Positions 34,789 through 48,205 of a DNA stretch of 64,000 nt are shown piece by piece. The stretch covers positions 620,001 through 684,000 of the forward strand of contig NC_016633.1 of the NCBI RefSeq assembly GCF_000236685.1, read 5' to 3'. The notes below the pieces were generated by a model, which was not told where the DNA came from, made no database searches, and saw only the letters and a program-made list of their open reading frames with translations. The DNA is from Sphaerochaeta pleomorpha str. Grapes (GTDB lineage Bacteria > Spirochaetota > Spirochaetia > Sphaerochaetales > Sphaerochaetaceae). A program made the translations under genes and the position numbers. Numbering within the stretch: the stretch's first letter is position 1; each line of letters begins with the position of its first letter.

Positions 34789-35522
34789 TAAAGCACCCCC
34801 TTGCTTAAGGTCTGTGCAATCTCATGCAGGATAGCATTATCCGCTACCTCGCCTTCCTTTGTTACGACCGAGGAAAAATGAATATTGAAGAGCCGCCTGT
34901 CCATGGCTATCTCGTCATAATGGTCAGCCCAGTAGGGGAAGAAAGTCTCTACGCTTTTGCTTTCGGCAAGGGAAGTGATTACACCCTTGCGGTCTTTGAA
35001 ACAAAGCGCTACAGAATAGCTACAGCCCATGTCAGAAAGATTTATGTTCCATTGGCAATCGTCGATACTGATCCCGATATCAAAGGTTTTGGTTTCATTG
35101 CAGTTACAACGCGTTTTGGAAACCCTGAGAAAAAGCTCACCCTTCTGCGACTCATCCTCTCCAAAGAGAAGGGCCCTGTTGACAGGGGAGATCGACCAAT
35201 AGGCATACGCCCATTCCGGGTCACGCAACAATAAATGGATGGAAGTCTCTGCATAGTTGTCAGGGAGGTCCTCCACACCGGGGAGACCACTCACATTCTG
35301 CTGGTTACCTCGATAATCAGTCAGGGCATTGCAGAAACGTTTGCGTACAACAGAGGCTTTGACCCCCGAGGCAAGGTGGTCATCTACTTGTTCGTCATAG
35401 GCATCTTCCAGTTCCTCGATAAGTTCAGAGCGGTCGAGGGACTGCCAGTTTTCAAACCCTTCTTGCTTGGCAATGTACTGCAGTTCGGTAGTAGACAAGG
35501 AATCAATATTGATGAGAATCAT
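34788..35522 (-). CDS. DUF4912 domain protein
   Basis: 244-aa soluble protein. The N-terminus (1-45; LSTTELQYIAKQEGFENWQSLDRSELIEELE) looks like a small SAP/Rho-N-type helical module. The rest matches DUF4912 (LPDNYAETSIHLLLRDPEWAYAYWSI), an immunoglobulin-like fold often found beside GH57 branching enzymes. The function is unknown; carbohydrate or enzyme binding is an inference from the one-base overlap with the branching-enzyme gene. Confidence 0.85.
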   Translation of the reverse strand: MILINIDSLSTTELQYIAKQEGFENWQSLDRSELIEELEDAYDEQVDDHLASGVKASVVRKRFCNALTDYRGNQQNVSGLPGVEDLPDNYAETSIHLLLRDPEWAYAYWSISPVNRALLFGEDESQKGELFLRVSKTRCNCNETKTFDIGISIDDCQWNINLSDMGCSYSVALCFKDRKGVITSLAESKSVETFFPYWADHYDEIAMDRRLFNIHFSSVVTKEGEVADNAILHEIAQTLSKGVL

Positions 35523-35565
35523 GCTTGCTCCCAGAAACGCATTCTACGCGATTTACTTCCCAATC

Positions 35566-35594
35566 ATGGTAAAAGAAACACAAAAGTTAGTCAA
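35566..35594 (-). promoter_or_regulatory. promoter of the DUF4912/branching-enzyme operon
   Basis: Minus-strand TTGACT (35594-35589), 17 nt, TACCAT (35571-35566), about 44 nt before the DUF4912 start. The -35 is good and the -10 moderate. Confidence 0.45.
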
Positions 35595-35596
35595 CA

Positions 35597-35632
35597 GCGT
35601 GCTAGCCGGTACAAAAAGTACTGGCATCACGC
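35597..35632 (-). terminator. stem-loop after deoD
   Basis: Outer arms GCGTG/CACGC and inner arms with GTAC close on a five-base loop, in the gap between deoD and the next promoter. There is no T-run beyond it, so it may be a weak or Rho-assisted terminator. Confidence 0.4.
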
Positions 35633-35657
35633 TTTGGGTAGGAAATTTGTATGTTCA

Positions 35658-36365
35658 TTAGTCGAAAAAGGTCTCCAAGGCAAGGGTGACCATTTCATCG
35701 AAGGCAACCTGTCTTTCAAGCGGCGGAACCTGCTCCAGGGTCAGCAGAGAATCGCTTACGGTCAACAGGGACAGGGCCTTGACCTTCTTCAACGCGGCTA
35801 AGGTATAGAGCTCACAGGTTTCCATTTCAACGGCCAAGGCTCCCAGCGACTTCGCGATGGCGACTTTTTCCTCGATTTTCCCATCATAGAATTGGTCCGA
35901 GGTAAAGACATTCCCCACCACTGCGTCAAGTTTTTTTTCCATGGCAAGGTCCCAGGCCCTTTGCAACAGGGAGAAGGAGGCACAGGGGGCAAAACTATAG
36001 GAATCGAAGCGGGAACGATTCATCCCGCTGTCAGTATCGGCTGCCTGCGCGATGACAATCGACCTGAGCTTTGCACGTTCGCAAATAGTGCCGCAGGTAC
36101 CTACCCTTATGAGTTTCTTGACCCCATAGCCTTCTATCAACTCATGGGCATAGATGGAGAAAGAGGGCATCCCCATCCCAGTCCCTTGGACGGAAACCCT
36201 ATGGCCATTCCAGTACCCAGTATACCCATACATTCCCCTTATTTCGTTATAGCAGAAAGAATCGGAAAAGTATGTCTGTGCGATATGCTTGGCTCTCAGG
36301 GGATCACCGCTGAGCAGTACACATTCGGCGATGCTGCCATCTTTCGCTTCTATATGAATACCCAT
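35658..36365 (-). CDS. deoD: purine nucleoside phosphorylase DeoD
   Basis: Hexameric bacterial-type purine nucleoside phosphorylase, 235 aa, releasing purine base and (deoxy)ribose-1-phosphate. It shows VLLSGDPLRAKHIA (phosphate loop), the GTGMGMPS strand, RVGTCG, AVEMETCELY (ribose binding) and TVSDS with the catalytic Asp. It stands alone, divergent from the DUF3536/GH57 gene. Confidence 0.95.
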   Translation of the reverse strand: MGIHIEAKDGSIAECVLLSGDPLRAKHIAQTYFSDSFCYNEIRGMYGYTGYWNGHRVSVQGTGMGMPSFSIYAHELIEGYGVKKLIRVGTCGTICERAKLRSIVIAQAADTDSGMNRSRFDSYSFAPCASFSLLQRAWDLAMEKKLDAVVGNVFTSDQFYDGKIEEKVAIAKSLGALAVEMETCELYTLAALKKVKALSLLTVSDSLLTLEQVPPLERQVAFDEMVTLALETFFD

Positions 36366-36482
36366 TATCCACCTCCTACCCTATCTTCATTCAGGTTACC
36401 TATTCTTGCAAGGATAAAAGCTGGTGATTAGCCAAAACTCTATCTACAGAAGCTTCGAATATGCTATACTTTCTTCCATATT

Positions 36483-38831
36483 ATGAATACAGCGACAATT
36501 AAAAAAACAGATATCATTTTGCACGGACATTTTTACCAGCCACCGAGGGAGAATCCCCGAACCGGCATTATCGGCAAACAGCTTACCGCAAAACCCTACG
36601 AGAACTGGAATGAACGTGTATATGCGGATTGTTATAGTGCAAATGTGAATTCACGGTACCTCTCCGGTGTCAGAAGGATACTCTCAGTCACCAACAATTT
36701 CGAATATATCAGTTTCAACTTCGGAGCGACCCTTTTAAGTTGGATCCAAGAAAAACATCCTGACATGCTCGAACGTATTATCGACGCCGATAAAAAGAGT
36801 ATGCTTCGCCTGGGCCATGGAAATGCCATTGCCCAGGGATTCAACCACTCGATCCTTCCCCTCTGTACCAGAGAGGATGCAAAGATCCAGATTGCCTGGG
36901 GCCTGGAGGACTTCAAACTGCGCTTCGGCCGTGATTCCGAGGGGCTTTGGCTCCCCGAGGCAGCAATCAACCCGATGGTAATCGACCTTCTCAGTGAGTT
37001 TGGCATCAAATTCGTAATTCTCTCCCCCTGGCAGTGCAAAGGCATTGAAAACCCCAACGGGAAAATACTCGACCTGAATGGCACTGCACCCCCTTACGGG
37101 AAACCCTTCATCCTCACCGGGGAAAAGGGAGGGACGGTCAGTGCATTCTTTTACAATCCTTCATTGGCCGAAGGGATAAGTTTCGGACACCTGCTCAGGG
37201 ATGCAGACAACCTTTACCAGCAATTGCTCGGTATCAAGAAAAACGAACAGCAATCGCTTATACAAACGGCAACCGACGGGGAAATCTACGGTCATCACGA
37301 ACCCTTCGGCGACATGGCCCTTGCGGCCCTCATCAGGAAGGTGAACGAACGGGATGATTTCTCCTTTACCAATTATGCATCATTTCTGGAGGCAAACCCT
37401 GCGATATTGCATGCGGAACTCCATGAGGGAGAAGGGAAAAAAGGCACAAGCTGGTCCTGTTCCCATGGGGTATCGAGGTGGTACCGCGACTGTGGCTGCC
37501 ACACTGGCGGGGAAGAGGGATGGAACCAGAAATGGAGAACCCCGCTCAAAGATGGTCTCGACCATTTGGCACAAAACATTGACAGTATTTTCGCCCATGA
37601 GGTCGATAGGATTTTTGCAGGTTCCCTCTCAGCTGAGACATTGCTGATCAAATACGGGAAAGTGGTTTCCGAACCATCGAAGACTGGCGCTTTCCTTGAC
37701 GAGCTGAAAATTGAGTATCCCTTTGCCCAGGAAGAACGTGAAAACCTTGCAAAACTCCTTGCCGGTATGAAAAACAAACACTTTTCATTCACGAGCTGCG
37801 GGTGGTTTTTCAATGATATCGGGGGGCTTGAACCCAGACAGAACATCACATACGCCTTGCGCGCTATCGATCTGTTCCAGGGATTCACCCAAACCGATCT
37901 CAGCACTCCGTTTCTATCAGAACTGGATAAGGCCAAGAGCAATAGGAAACAGGATGGCACAGGGAAAACAATTGCCCTTTCTGAATCCAGGGAACTCCCC
38001 GGAGAAGTCGAGGCTTCCCTGTTTTTCTTCCTCAACAGGAAAGTTGCCCTCAAACAGGACTATTGTAATACGTACGGATGGTACTTACTGGACAATGTCA
38101 TCCAAGCCGACTATATGGCTTCATCGATGGAGATCTCAAATTCAGCATCCCTTTGCTCCTATCAGTGTTCGGTTGTAGAGGTGCCGCAGGATTCTGTCAA
38201 GATACCCCATGACTTCACGGTTACAATCTTGGAGACAAATACAGGAATACATAACGTATATTCGGTCAGTACTTCCAATATACCTGCCAAAATGCTCGAC
38301 GAACTCTTCATGGAGATAGATAGGAGTATCTGTATCCTTTCCGAGCAGCAGATTGAAAAAATTATCCTGAATATCAAAAACTATTCGATCCTTGCCAAGA
38401 CGAGTCCATATTTGCCCATGGGTACACTCTATCTGGAAACCATGGGTTCCTGTCTGAGTGTCATCAAATACCTTTTTAACTATGGAACCATGGAAATATG
38501 GGACAAATACAAACAGTCCTTTGCCCAGATGCTCGACTTCATGGTTAAACATGGGAAAACCCCGGAAATGGATCTGATCAGGTCTATCACCGAAAAGAAA
38601 ATTGATATTGTCGCTGAAAAGATCAACAAAGAAGGACTGAGTGAAGAAGCCGTGCGATTTATCACGGAATTCTTGGAAATGATCCGAAATTTCAAATTCC
38701 AGCCAAATCTGACCAAAATCCAGAATGCATTATATCCGTACCTTGCCCACCACAAGCAACCCAAGGAAAAGACTGATATTACTATGGTAAATGCTTTGTC
38801 AAAGGTTTTGAATTTCGATCTCTCTCTCTAG
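36483..38831 (+). CDS. GH57-like protein with DUF3536
   Basis: Large cytoplasmic protein, 782 aa. The N-terminal GH57-type deacetylase/hydrolase barrel (LHGHFYQPPRENPRTG; GLWLPEAAIN with the likely nucleophile Glu; TDGEIYGHHEPFGDMAL with the likely acid Asp) is followed by a long helical DUF3536 region. Relatives are annotated as alpha-amylase/alpha-mannosidase-type GH57; no activity is established to my knowledge. With the branching enzyme and DUF4912 gene close by, a role in alpha-glucan metabolism is likely. It is convergent with recN (3-nt gap). Confidence 0.88.
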   Translation: MNTATIKKTDIILHGHFYQPPRENPRTGIIGKQLTAKPYENWNERVYADCYSANVNSRYLSGVRRILSVTNNFEYISFNFGATLLSWIQEKHPDMLERIIDADKKSMLRLGHGNAIAQGFNHSILPLCTREDAKIQIAWGLEDFKLRFGRDSEGLWLPEAAINPMVIDLLSEFGIKFVILSPWQCKGIENPNGKILDLNGTAPPYGKPFILTGEKGGTVSAFFYNPSLAEGISFGHLLRDADNLYQQLLGIKKNEQQSLIQTATDGEIYGHHEPFGDMALAALIRKVNERDDFSFTNYASFLEANPAILHAELHEGEGKKGTSWSCSHGVSRWYRDCGCHTGGEEGWNQKWRTPLKDGLDHLAQNIDSIFAHEVDRIFAGSLSAETLLIKYGKVVSEPSKTGAFLDELKIEYPFAQEERENLAKLLAGMKNKHFSFTSCGWFFNDIGGLEPRQNITYALRAIDLFQGFTQTDLSTPFLSELDKAKSNRKQDGTGKTIALSESRELPGEVEASLFFFLNRKVALKQDYCNTYGWYLLDNVIQADYMASSMEISNSASLCSYQCSVVEVPQDSVKIPHDFTVTILETNTGIHNVYSVSTSNIPAKMLDELFMEIDRSICILSEQQIEKIILNIKNYSILAKTSPYLPMGTLYLETMGSCLSVIKYLFNYGTMEIWDKYKQSFAQMLDFMVKHGKTPEMDLIRSITEKKIDIVAEKINKEGLSEEAVRFITEFLEMIRNFKFQPNLTKIQNALYPYLAHHKQPKEKTDITMVNALSKVLNFDLSL

Positions 38832-38834
38832 GCT

Positions 38835-40505
38835 TCAATGTCCCCCCAAGAGCTCTTTGGCATGTACGAGGCTTACCTGGCTTTCGGCATCGCCACTGAG
38901 CATCCTGGCAATTTCGCCAACCCTTTCCTCATTTTCTACTGACACAATGTTGGTAAAACTCATCCCGCTCTCCACACGCTTGGAAACTACGAGCTGGGTA
39001 TCGGCCTGCGAGGCAATCGAAGCAAGGTGGGTAATGGCAATCACCTGGTGGCTTTCACTGAGTTTCTTCAGCTGTTTTGCAACCGACACGGCTACACTCC
39101 CCCCGATTCCTGCATCGACTTCATCAAAGATCAAGGTTCCCACACTATCGTGCAACGAAAGTACAGTCTTGAGTGCCAGCATCACACGGGAGAGCTCCCC
39201 TCCGCTCGCAACCTCGCGTATACTTCTGCTATCGAGACCGGGGTTCGCACAGATCATGAAGGAAATGTCATCGGATCCGCTGGGATTAGGGGAAACTGGC
39301 CTGACTTCAATCAAGAAGGTTGCCTGGGGCATCCCAAGGGAACGAAGGGTCTGTTCAATCTCTTTTTGGAGTCGCAAGGCTCCTTTCTTTCGGTTCTGGG
39401 ACAACAAAGAGGCTTTTTGCAGAAGCAACTGTTTTTCCCTGGCAAGCTTTTTCTCAAGGTCATTTAGCAATTCTTCGCCATTCTCACTCTGCATGAGTTT
39501 CGATTGGCATTCCTCCTTGAAAGCAAGCATATTTTCTATGGAATGGCCATATTTCTTCTTCAGCCGCTGCAGAAGGGCCTGACGTGCCTGCAACTCATCA
39601 AGTTGCTGCTCAGAGTAGGACATCCCGGCAAGGTAATCACGGATACTTTCAAAAATATCCTCGCATTCTATGCTAGCAGTCTCCATCCTGATACGAAACG
39701 GGTCAATCGAGACATCTCCCCGGGCGGCAAGGGCAAGCTGAGCTGCCGCCTGGTGTAGCGACCCAAGCACACTTGGACCATTCTCAGTGCCATGGAGCAA
39801 CTCACCTGCAAGGGCAAGGGCATCGTGGATTTGCTCAAAAGCCCCTATGGTCTTTACTTGTTCGGAGATCCGTTCGTCTTCCCCTGGTTTCGGGTCAGCC
39901 TTCGTTATCTCGTCAACGGCAAATTTAAGGAACTCCGATTCCCGTGAGGAATTTTGGATAGCCAATGAAAGCTTTTCAATTTCGTTCTGCAGGTCCCCGC
40001 ATATTGCAAATTGTTTCTGATATTCAATTTTATCTAGGAGACAGGAACCGAAGGCGTCAAGAACATCCCTCTGATGCGAAGGGGACAAAAGGCTCTGGTG
40101 GTCTCTCTGGGCGCTGATATCTATCAACTCTTCACTGATCGAGGCCAAGTCGGAACGGGTCATGACCCGCCCTTGGATGGAAATAGTCGAACGGCCATTG
40201 CTCTTGATGGTCCGGCTCAATACCAGCGTCCCTTCGTCAAGGTCCAAGTCTCTTTCAGCGAGCAGGGTGGAAAGCGAAGGGGAAACAGCAGCACCCAGAA
40301 AGAAACTGGCGCTTACTGTGGCACTCTCACATCCACTTCTGATCGATTGCACGTCTGTCTTCTCCCCCAGCAAGAGGGAGAGGGCCCCGAGGATAATCGA
40401 TTTTCCGGCACCGGTTTCACCGGTAATGACAGTAAATCCTTCACAGAGATTGATGGTTACATCCTCTATCAAGGCATAATGGTGAATCTCAAGCCGTTCA
40501 AGCAT
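38835..40505 (-). CDS. recN: DNA repair protein RecN
   Basis: SMC-like ATPase acting at double-strand breaks, 556 aa. It has Walker A ITGETGAGKSIILGAL, a long coiled-coil middle, the ABC signature VASGGELSRVMLAL, Walker B LIFDEVDAGIGG and the histidine loop AITHLASIAS. The start is ATG 40505 with GGAGGAG 7 nt upstream; it overlaps the nadK stop by 8 nt. The nadK-recN pairing is widespread. Confidence 0.96.
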   Translation of the reverse strand: MLERLEIHHYALIEDVTINLCEGFTVITGETGAGKSIILGALSLLLGEKTDVQSIRSGCESATVSASFFLGAAVSPSLSTLLAERDLDLDEGTLVLSRTIKSNGRSTISIQGRVMTRSDLASISEELIDISAQRDHQSLLSPSHQRDVLDAFGSCLLDKIEYQKQFAICGDLQNEIEKLSLAIQNSSRESEFLKFAVDEITKADPKPGEDERISEQVKTIGAFEQIHDALALAGELLHGTENGPSVLGSLHQAAAQLALAARGDVSIDPFRIRMETASIECEDIFESIRDYLAGMSYSEQQLDELQARQALLQRLKKKYGHSIENMLAFKEECQSKLMQSENGEELLNDLEKKLAREKQLLLQKASLLSQNRKKGALRLQKEIEQTLRSLGMPQATFLIEVRPVSPNPSGSDDISFMICANPGLDSRSIREVASGGELSRVMLALKTVLSLHDSVGTLIFDEVDAGIGGSVAVSVAKQLKKLSESHQVIAITHLASIASQADTQLVVSKRVESGMSFTNIVSVENEERVGEIARMLSGDAESQVSLVHAKELLGGH

Positions 40506-41361
40506 GGAAGCCTCCTCCAGACCAGTTGAGTTTATCACGGATTACTTCTATATAGTTACGTCTTTCGCTTGTAACAAGAAGAGCTTTGCTCCTTGATTTC
40601 TCTACGATTACGCTATCTTCCTCACAAAGCTCGAAATTCTGTTGGCCATCGACAGACAGCATCAGTCCGGTTCGTTGCTTTTTCAGTACATGAACCGTTA
40701 CCTTAGTCTCCCCGCTGATGACCAGAGGCCTGTTCGATAGGGTAAACGGACAGATGGGGGTTACGATCAGGCTCGAGAGGTCGACATCCAAAATGGGTCC
40801 CCCGGCAGCAAGACTATATCCGGTCGAACCGGTCGGAGTTGCGATAATCATGCCATCGGCACGAAAAAACCCTGCATCGGTCTGTCCTATGGAAAGCCCC
40901 AGGTTGACTACTTTACTGATTCCTGAGGAAGAGACTACCATTTCATTCAGGCCATGGCCGGTAAACACCTTTTCTCCGTCACGAAGCACTACGACCCTAA
41001 TCATTAGGCGACGGCTTATACTATTAAGCCCTGCCAGGTAATGGTCGATCGATTCCTGCCATTCGTTTACCGATATCTCAGTGATATAGCCAAAGGTACC
41101 GAGGTTTATCGCAAGTATCGGGATTCCCAGATCCTGCAGGTATCTTGCACAGTACAAAACAGTGCCATCACCACCGAGACAGATTACCAAATCAATGCCT
41201 TTTTCGACAGATAATTCAGTGTTTTCAGCATTGGTCTTGAACACAGTGGAATCGATTCCCCGGTGACTCAGGTATTGCTGGATTTCACCAGACAACGTAT
41301 GGGCGACTTCTTTTCTCCAGTTGGCAATTATCAGAACCTTTCGGACTATTCTTTTTTCCAT
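40498..41361 (-). CDS. nadK: NAD kinase
   Basis: ATP/polyphosphate NAD kinase making NADP, 287 aa. GGDGTVLYCAR is the catalytic GGDG motif, FGYITE follows, and ATPTGSTGYSLAAGGPI is the second conserved loop. AAGGAG precedes the ATG. It lies 9 nt after the DegT-like gene and overlaps recN. Confidence 0.96.
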   Translation of the reverse strand: MEKRIVRKVLIIANWRKEVAHTLSGEIQQYLSHRGIDSTVFKTNAENTELSVEKGIDLVICLGGDGTVLYCARYLQDLGIPILAINLGTFGYITEISVNEWQESIDHYLAGLNSISRRLMIRVVVLRDGEKVFTGHGLNEMVVSSSGISKVVNLGLSIGQTDAGFFRADGMIIATPTGSTGYSLAAGGPILDVDLSSLIVTPICPFTLSNRPLVISGETKVTVHVLKKQRTGLMLSVDGQQNFELCEEDSVIVEKSRSKALLVTSERRNYIEVIRDKLNWSGGGFHA

Positions 41362-41370
41362 GGATTCTCC

Positions 41371-42399
41371 TTACGGAAGGTGGGAAACAACTTTCATCAG
41401 CATTTCAATATCGCCCTGCTTCAAGAAAGGATACGTAGGGAACGACAGAGCGCGGAGCAAGGGTGCTATTGCATTGGGATAGAGGTCATACCTGTCTGAA
41501 AGCTTGCCTCCGACGCATTCCGAAAAGGTTTTTTCAGCAGGCACCTGATATTTGTTGGCAAATTTTATTGCATCTTCGGCTTTCGAGTCCAGTACAACAC
41601 AAAACCCATACCCGTTCGGCTCAAAATCGATATTTCCAATTCCAAACGGTTTATGCGGTGTCTTGAGAAGGGACTTTCTCAAAAGAGCATAGATTTCCCT
41701 TCGTTTGGCGAGGTGATCATTGACTGTAGCTATCTGCATGGTTCCCAAAGCTGCGTTCATATCCGGCATCTCTTCAAACGGGCGGACCTGTCTGTATAGA
41801 TTTTTTAGCGGTGTCAGGTATTGCTCCGAAAAAAAGGCAATTGCAGCCCCGCCCCCGGTAGAGACGATACCATCTTCTTCAAAGGAGCAGACAACGATAT
41901 CGCCATACTGCCCTGCCATTTCTTCACCATACTGACTTCCAAGGCTTTGGCTTATGTCTTCGATTACCCGCATTCCCAGGCCTTTAAAGTCGCAGAGGTA
42001 GGGAATCTGACACATTGGCTCATGCAGCAACAGGACCTCGACACCCTCTTGCGCCATTCTTTTTGCTTCATCAAGGGAAAGGCAACCGGTATTTGCATCA
42101 ATATCCCCAAGGATAAATCGGGAACCAAGGCTTTCCAGAGCGTAGGCATATATCGATGGGGAAAGGACACTCAGACCGACGACACTTCCTTCTTTTACCG
42201 AACAGAGTTTCAAGGCCGAAGTCAGGGCATCGACATAGCTTCTGAGGACTATGCCATGTTTTACGCCGATGAGATTACAGAATTGTTTGAGAAATTCGTT
42301 TTTCCGTTCGCCTGGCCCGATTTTTTCATCAACCATAGTCTGCAAAACAGCATCCATGTCTTTTCGGCGTAGCGTTGGTTTATAGAATCGGATCAGTGC
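41371..42399 (-). CDS. DegT/DnrJ/StrS aminotransferase-like protein lacking the PLP lysine
   Basis: About 342 aa with the fold of sugar-nucleotide aminotransferases: FYKPTLRRKDMDAV start, GIVLRSYVDALTSAL, the VIEDISQSLG segment that holds the PLP-contacting Asp (Ser where His is common), and SFEEDGIVSTGGG. In active members the last motif is SF-x3-K-x4-GEGG; here the lysine position is Gly. It cannot form the usual internal aldimine and is either a PLP enzyme of altered chemistry or a non-enzymatic relative. The start is probably GTG 42399 (GGGGG upstream); TTG 42420 is an alternative. It is the first gene of the nadK-recN unit. Confidence 0.82.
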   Translation of the reverse strand, partial: ALIRFYKPTLRRKDMDAVLQTMVDEKIGPGERKNEFLKQFCNLIGVKHGIVLRSYVDALTSALKLCSVKEGSVVGLSVLSPSIYAYALESLGSRFILGDIDANTGCLSLDEAKRMAQEGVEVLLLHEPMCQIPYLCDFKGLGMRVIEDISQSLGSQYGEEMAGQYGDIVVCSFEEDGIVSTGGGAAIAFFSEQYLTPLKNLYRQVRPFEEMPDMNAALGTMQIATVNDHLAKRREIYALLRKSLLKTPHKPFGIGNIDFEPNGYGFCVVLDSKAEDAIKFANKYQVPAEKTFSECVGGKLSDRYDLYPNAIAPLLRALSFPTYPFLKQGDIEMLMKVVSHLP

Positions 42400-42493
42400 C
42401 ACATCATCCCCCTGAAGCAAGTATACTCGTAATCAAGATGCGTTTCCACAGATTTTAGGGAAATGGAATAAAGAAGGCATTGCCCAGAAACGA

Positions 42494-42515
42494 CAAAAGC
42501 GCACCGAAGTGCGCT
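42494..42515 (-). terminator. intrinsic terminator of the rRNA operon
   Basis: Minus strand: AGCGCAC, TTCG loop, GTGCGCT, then TTTTGTC; 50 nt after the second 5S gene. Confidence 0.85.
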
Positions 42516-42564
42516 CCTGCAATATATGGACCTCACCCCACAGGGGGGAAAAGGGCAAAAAAAA

Positions 42565-42681
42565 GGCCCGGCGGCTACCTACTCTCCCACGGGCGAACCG
42601 CAGTACCATCGGCGTGAGAGTGCTTGACTTCCGTGTTCGGGATGGGAACGGGTATATCCACTCTGCTATGGCCACCGGGCC
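42565..42681 (-). rRNA. rrf: 5S rRNA, distal copy
   Basis: 117-nt 5S gene ending the operon, recognised by terminal complementarity (GGCCCGG/CCGGGCC) and the loop-C/loop-E sequences. It differs from the proximal copy at two positions by eye (42597 and 42604 region). The repeat unit, including the spacer, is 231 nt. Confidence 0.93.
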
Positions 42682-42795
42682 GGCCAACGCCTGGTAGCCT
42701 GAGCGGGGGGCTCGGGCGACCGGCCTTGGCGGTCCGAAAGGGACAAGGGACATATGCCGGGGGCGCAAACGCGCCCGGCAAAAGGGCAAAGAAAA

Positions 42796-42912
42796 GGCCC
42801 GGCGGCTACCTACTCTCCCACGGACGAACCGTAGTACCATCGGCGTGAGAGTGCTTGACTTCCGTGTTCGGGATGGGAACGGGTATATCCACTCTGCTAT
42901 GGCCACCGGGCC
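42796..42912 (-). rRNA. rrf: 5S rRNA, proximal copy
   Basis: First of two tandem 5S genes after the 23S gene. Relative to the distal copy, one difference turns a G-U wobble in helix IV into an A-U pair and the other lies in its loop (hand folding), so both copies look functional. The start of the following spacer is shared between copies, showing a tandem duplication. Confidence 0.94.
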
Positions 42913-42990
42913 GGCCAACGCCTGGTAGCCTGAGCATGGAGCTCGGGCGACCGGCCTTGGCGGTCCCGCGGGGGACTGGAACGATGATAT

Positions 42991-45930
<2,940 letters not shown>

Positions 45931-45985
45931 ATATCATTCTTCCAATCCCTACGCTCAAACTGTCAATAATCGCTGTAAAACTCTC

Positions 45986-46059
45986 TGGAGGCAAGGGGAT
46001 TCGAACCCCTGACCCTCGGCTTGCAAAGCCGATGCTCTAGCCAGCTGAGCTATGCCCCC
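45986..46059 (-). tRNA. tRNA-Ala(TGC)
   Basis: 74 nt in the 16S-23S spacer. Anticodon TGC, acceptor stem GGGGGCA/TGCCTCC with the alanine identity pair G3-U70, discriminator A. CCA is not encoded. No tRNA-Ile is present in the spacer. Confidence 0.97.
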
Positions 46060-46210
46060 GACGCACTTGGACAAAAGAGGGAGGGAAGGATTCGAAGATT
46101 TCGGCATGCGCACCCAAATGGGCGTCTTGTTCGCAGGATTTTCGCCTGCTGGCCAACGGCCTTGGATTGCGGTCCGCGGCTGTGAGGGCCTCGGACCTGC
46201 CTTTCTTTGC

Positions 46211-47752
<1,542 letters not shown>

Positions 47753-48080
47753 TAGGAATACGGGGCCGAAGCCCCGCAGCTATTACTTCGATAGTCTGCC
47801 CTGTCTTTCCTCGCAAACGAACGTAGCTTCTTTCATCTACTGTTCATCATTTCGAATTGACTGGGAAGCCCACTTGTGGTGCTTCCGCTTCTATCTTCGT
47901 TTCCTTCCCTTCGCTCGTTGTTTCATAAATCGTTAGCATGCCCGGCTTTACCGGTGCCTCTTGCTGTGCCCCATCGCTGAGGCGCTCGGTTAACATACCA
48001 GATTTCCCACTTCCCAGTCAAGCCTTCCCAGGCTTTTTCTTTTCCGTGTTCCAACCGTTCCGTCTACCGCACAAGAAGGC

Positions 48081-48109
48081 ACTATATACGGCATGGCACA
48101 TCCTGTCCA
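48081..48109 (-). promoter_or_regulatory. rRNA operon promoter
   Basis: Minus strand TGGACA (48109-48104), 17 nt, TATAGT (48086-48081), about 330 nt before the 16S 5' end. The leader between (47753-48080) holds the UUCG hairpin and processing sequences but no gene. Confidence 0.55.
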
Positions 48110-48132
48110 GTGGGTTTGGTAATATTTTGAAA

Positions 48133-48159
48133 CAAAATGAAAATTATCATTTCATATTG
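48133..48159 (+). promoter_or_regulatory. palindromic operator candidate upstream of the MATE gene
   Basis: CAAAATGAAA (48133-48142) and TTTCATATTG (48150-48159) are inverted copies with one mismatch around ATTATCA, 46 nt before the MATE start. Its size suits a MarR- or TetR-type dimer. It partly resembles a Fur box, but the centre does not fit well. Confidence 0.55.
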
Positions 48160-48205
48160 TTAAAACAGAGGGCCTTCGCTAGGATATGCCCCGGGGAGAT
48201 CATCC

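Noticed and set aside
48137-48155. Fur box before the MATE gene
   Set aside because: The outer arms are symmetric but the centre does not fit the 7-1-7 Fur pattern well, so only a generic operator is claimed.
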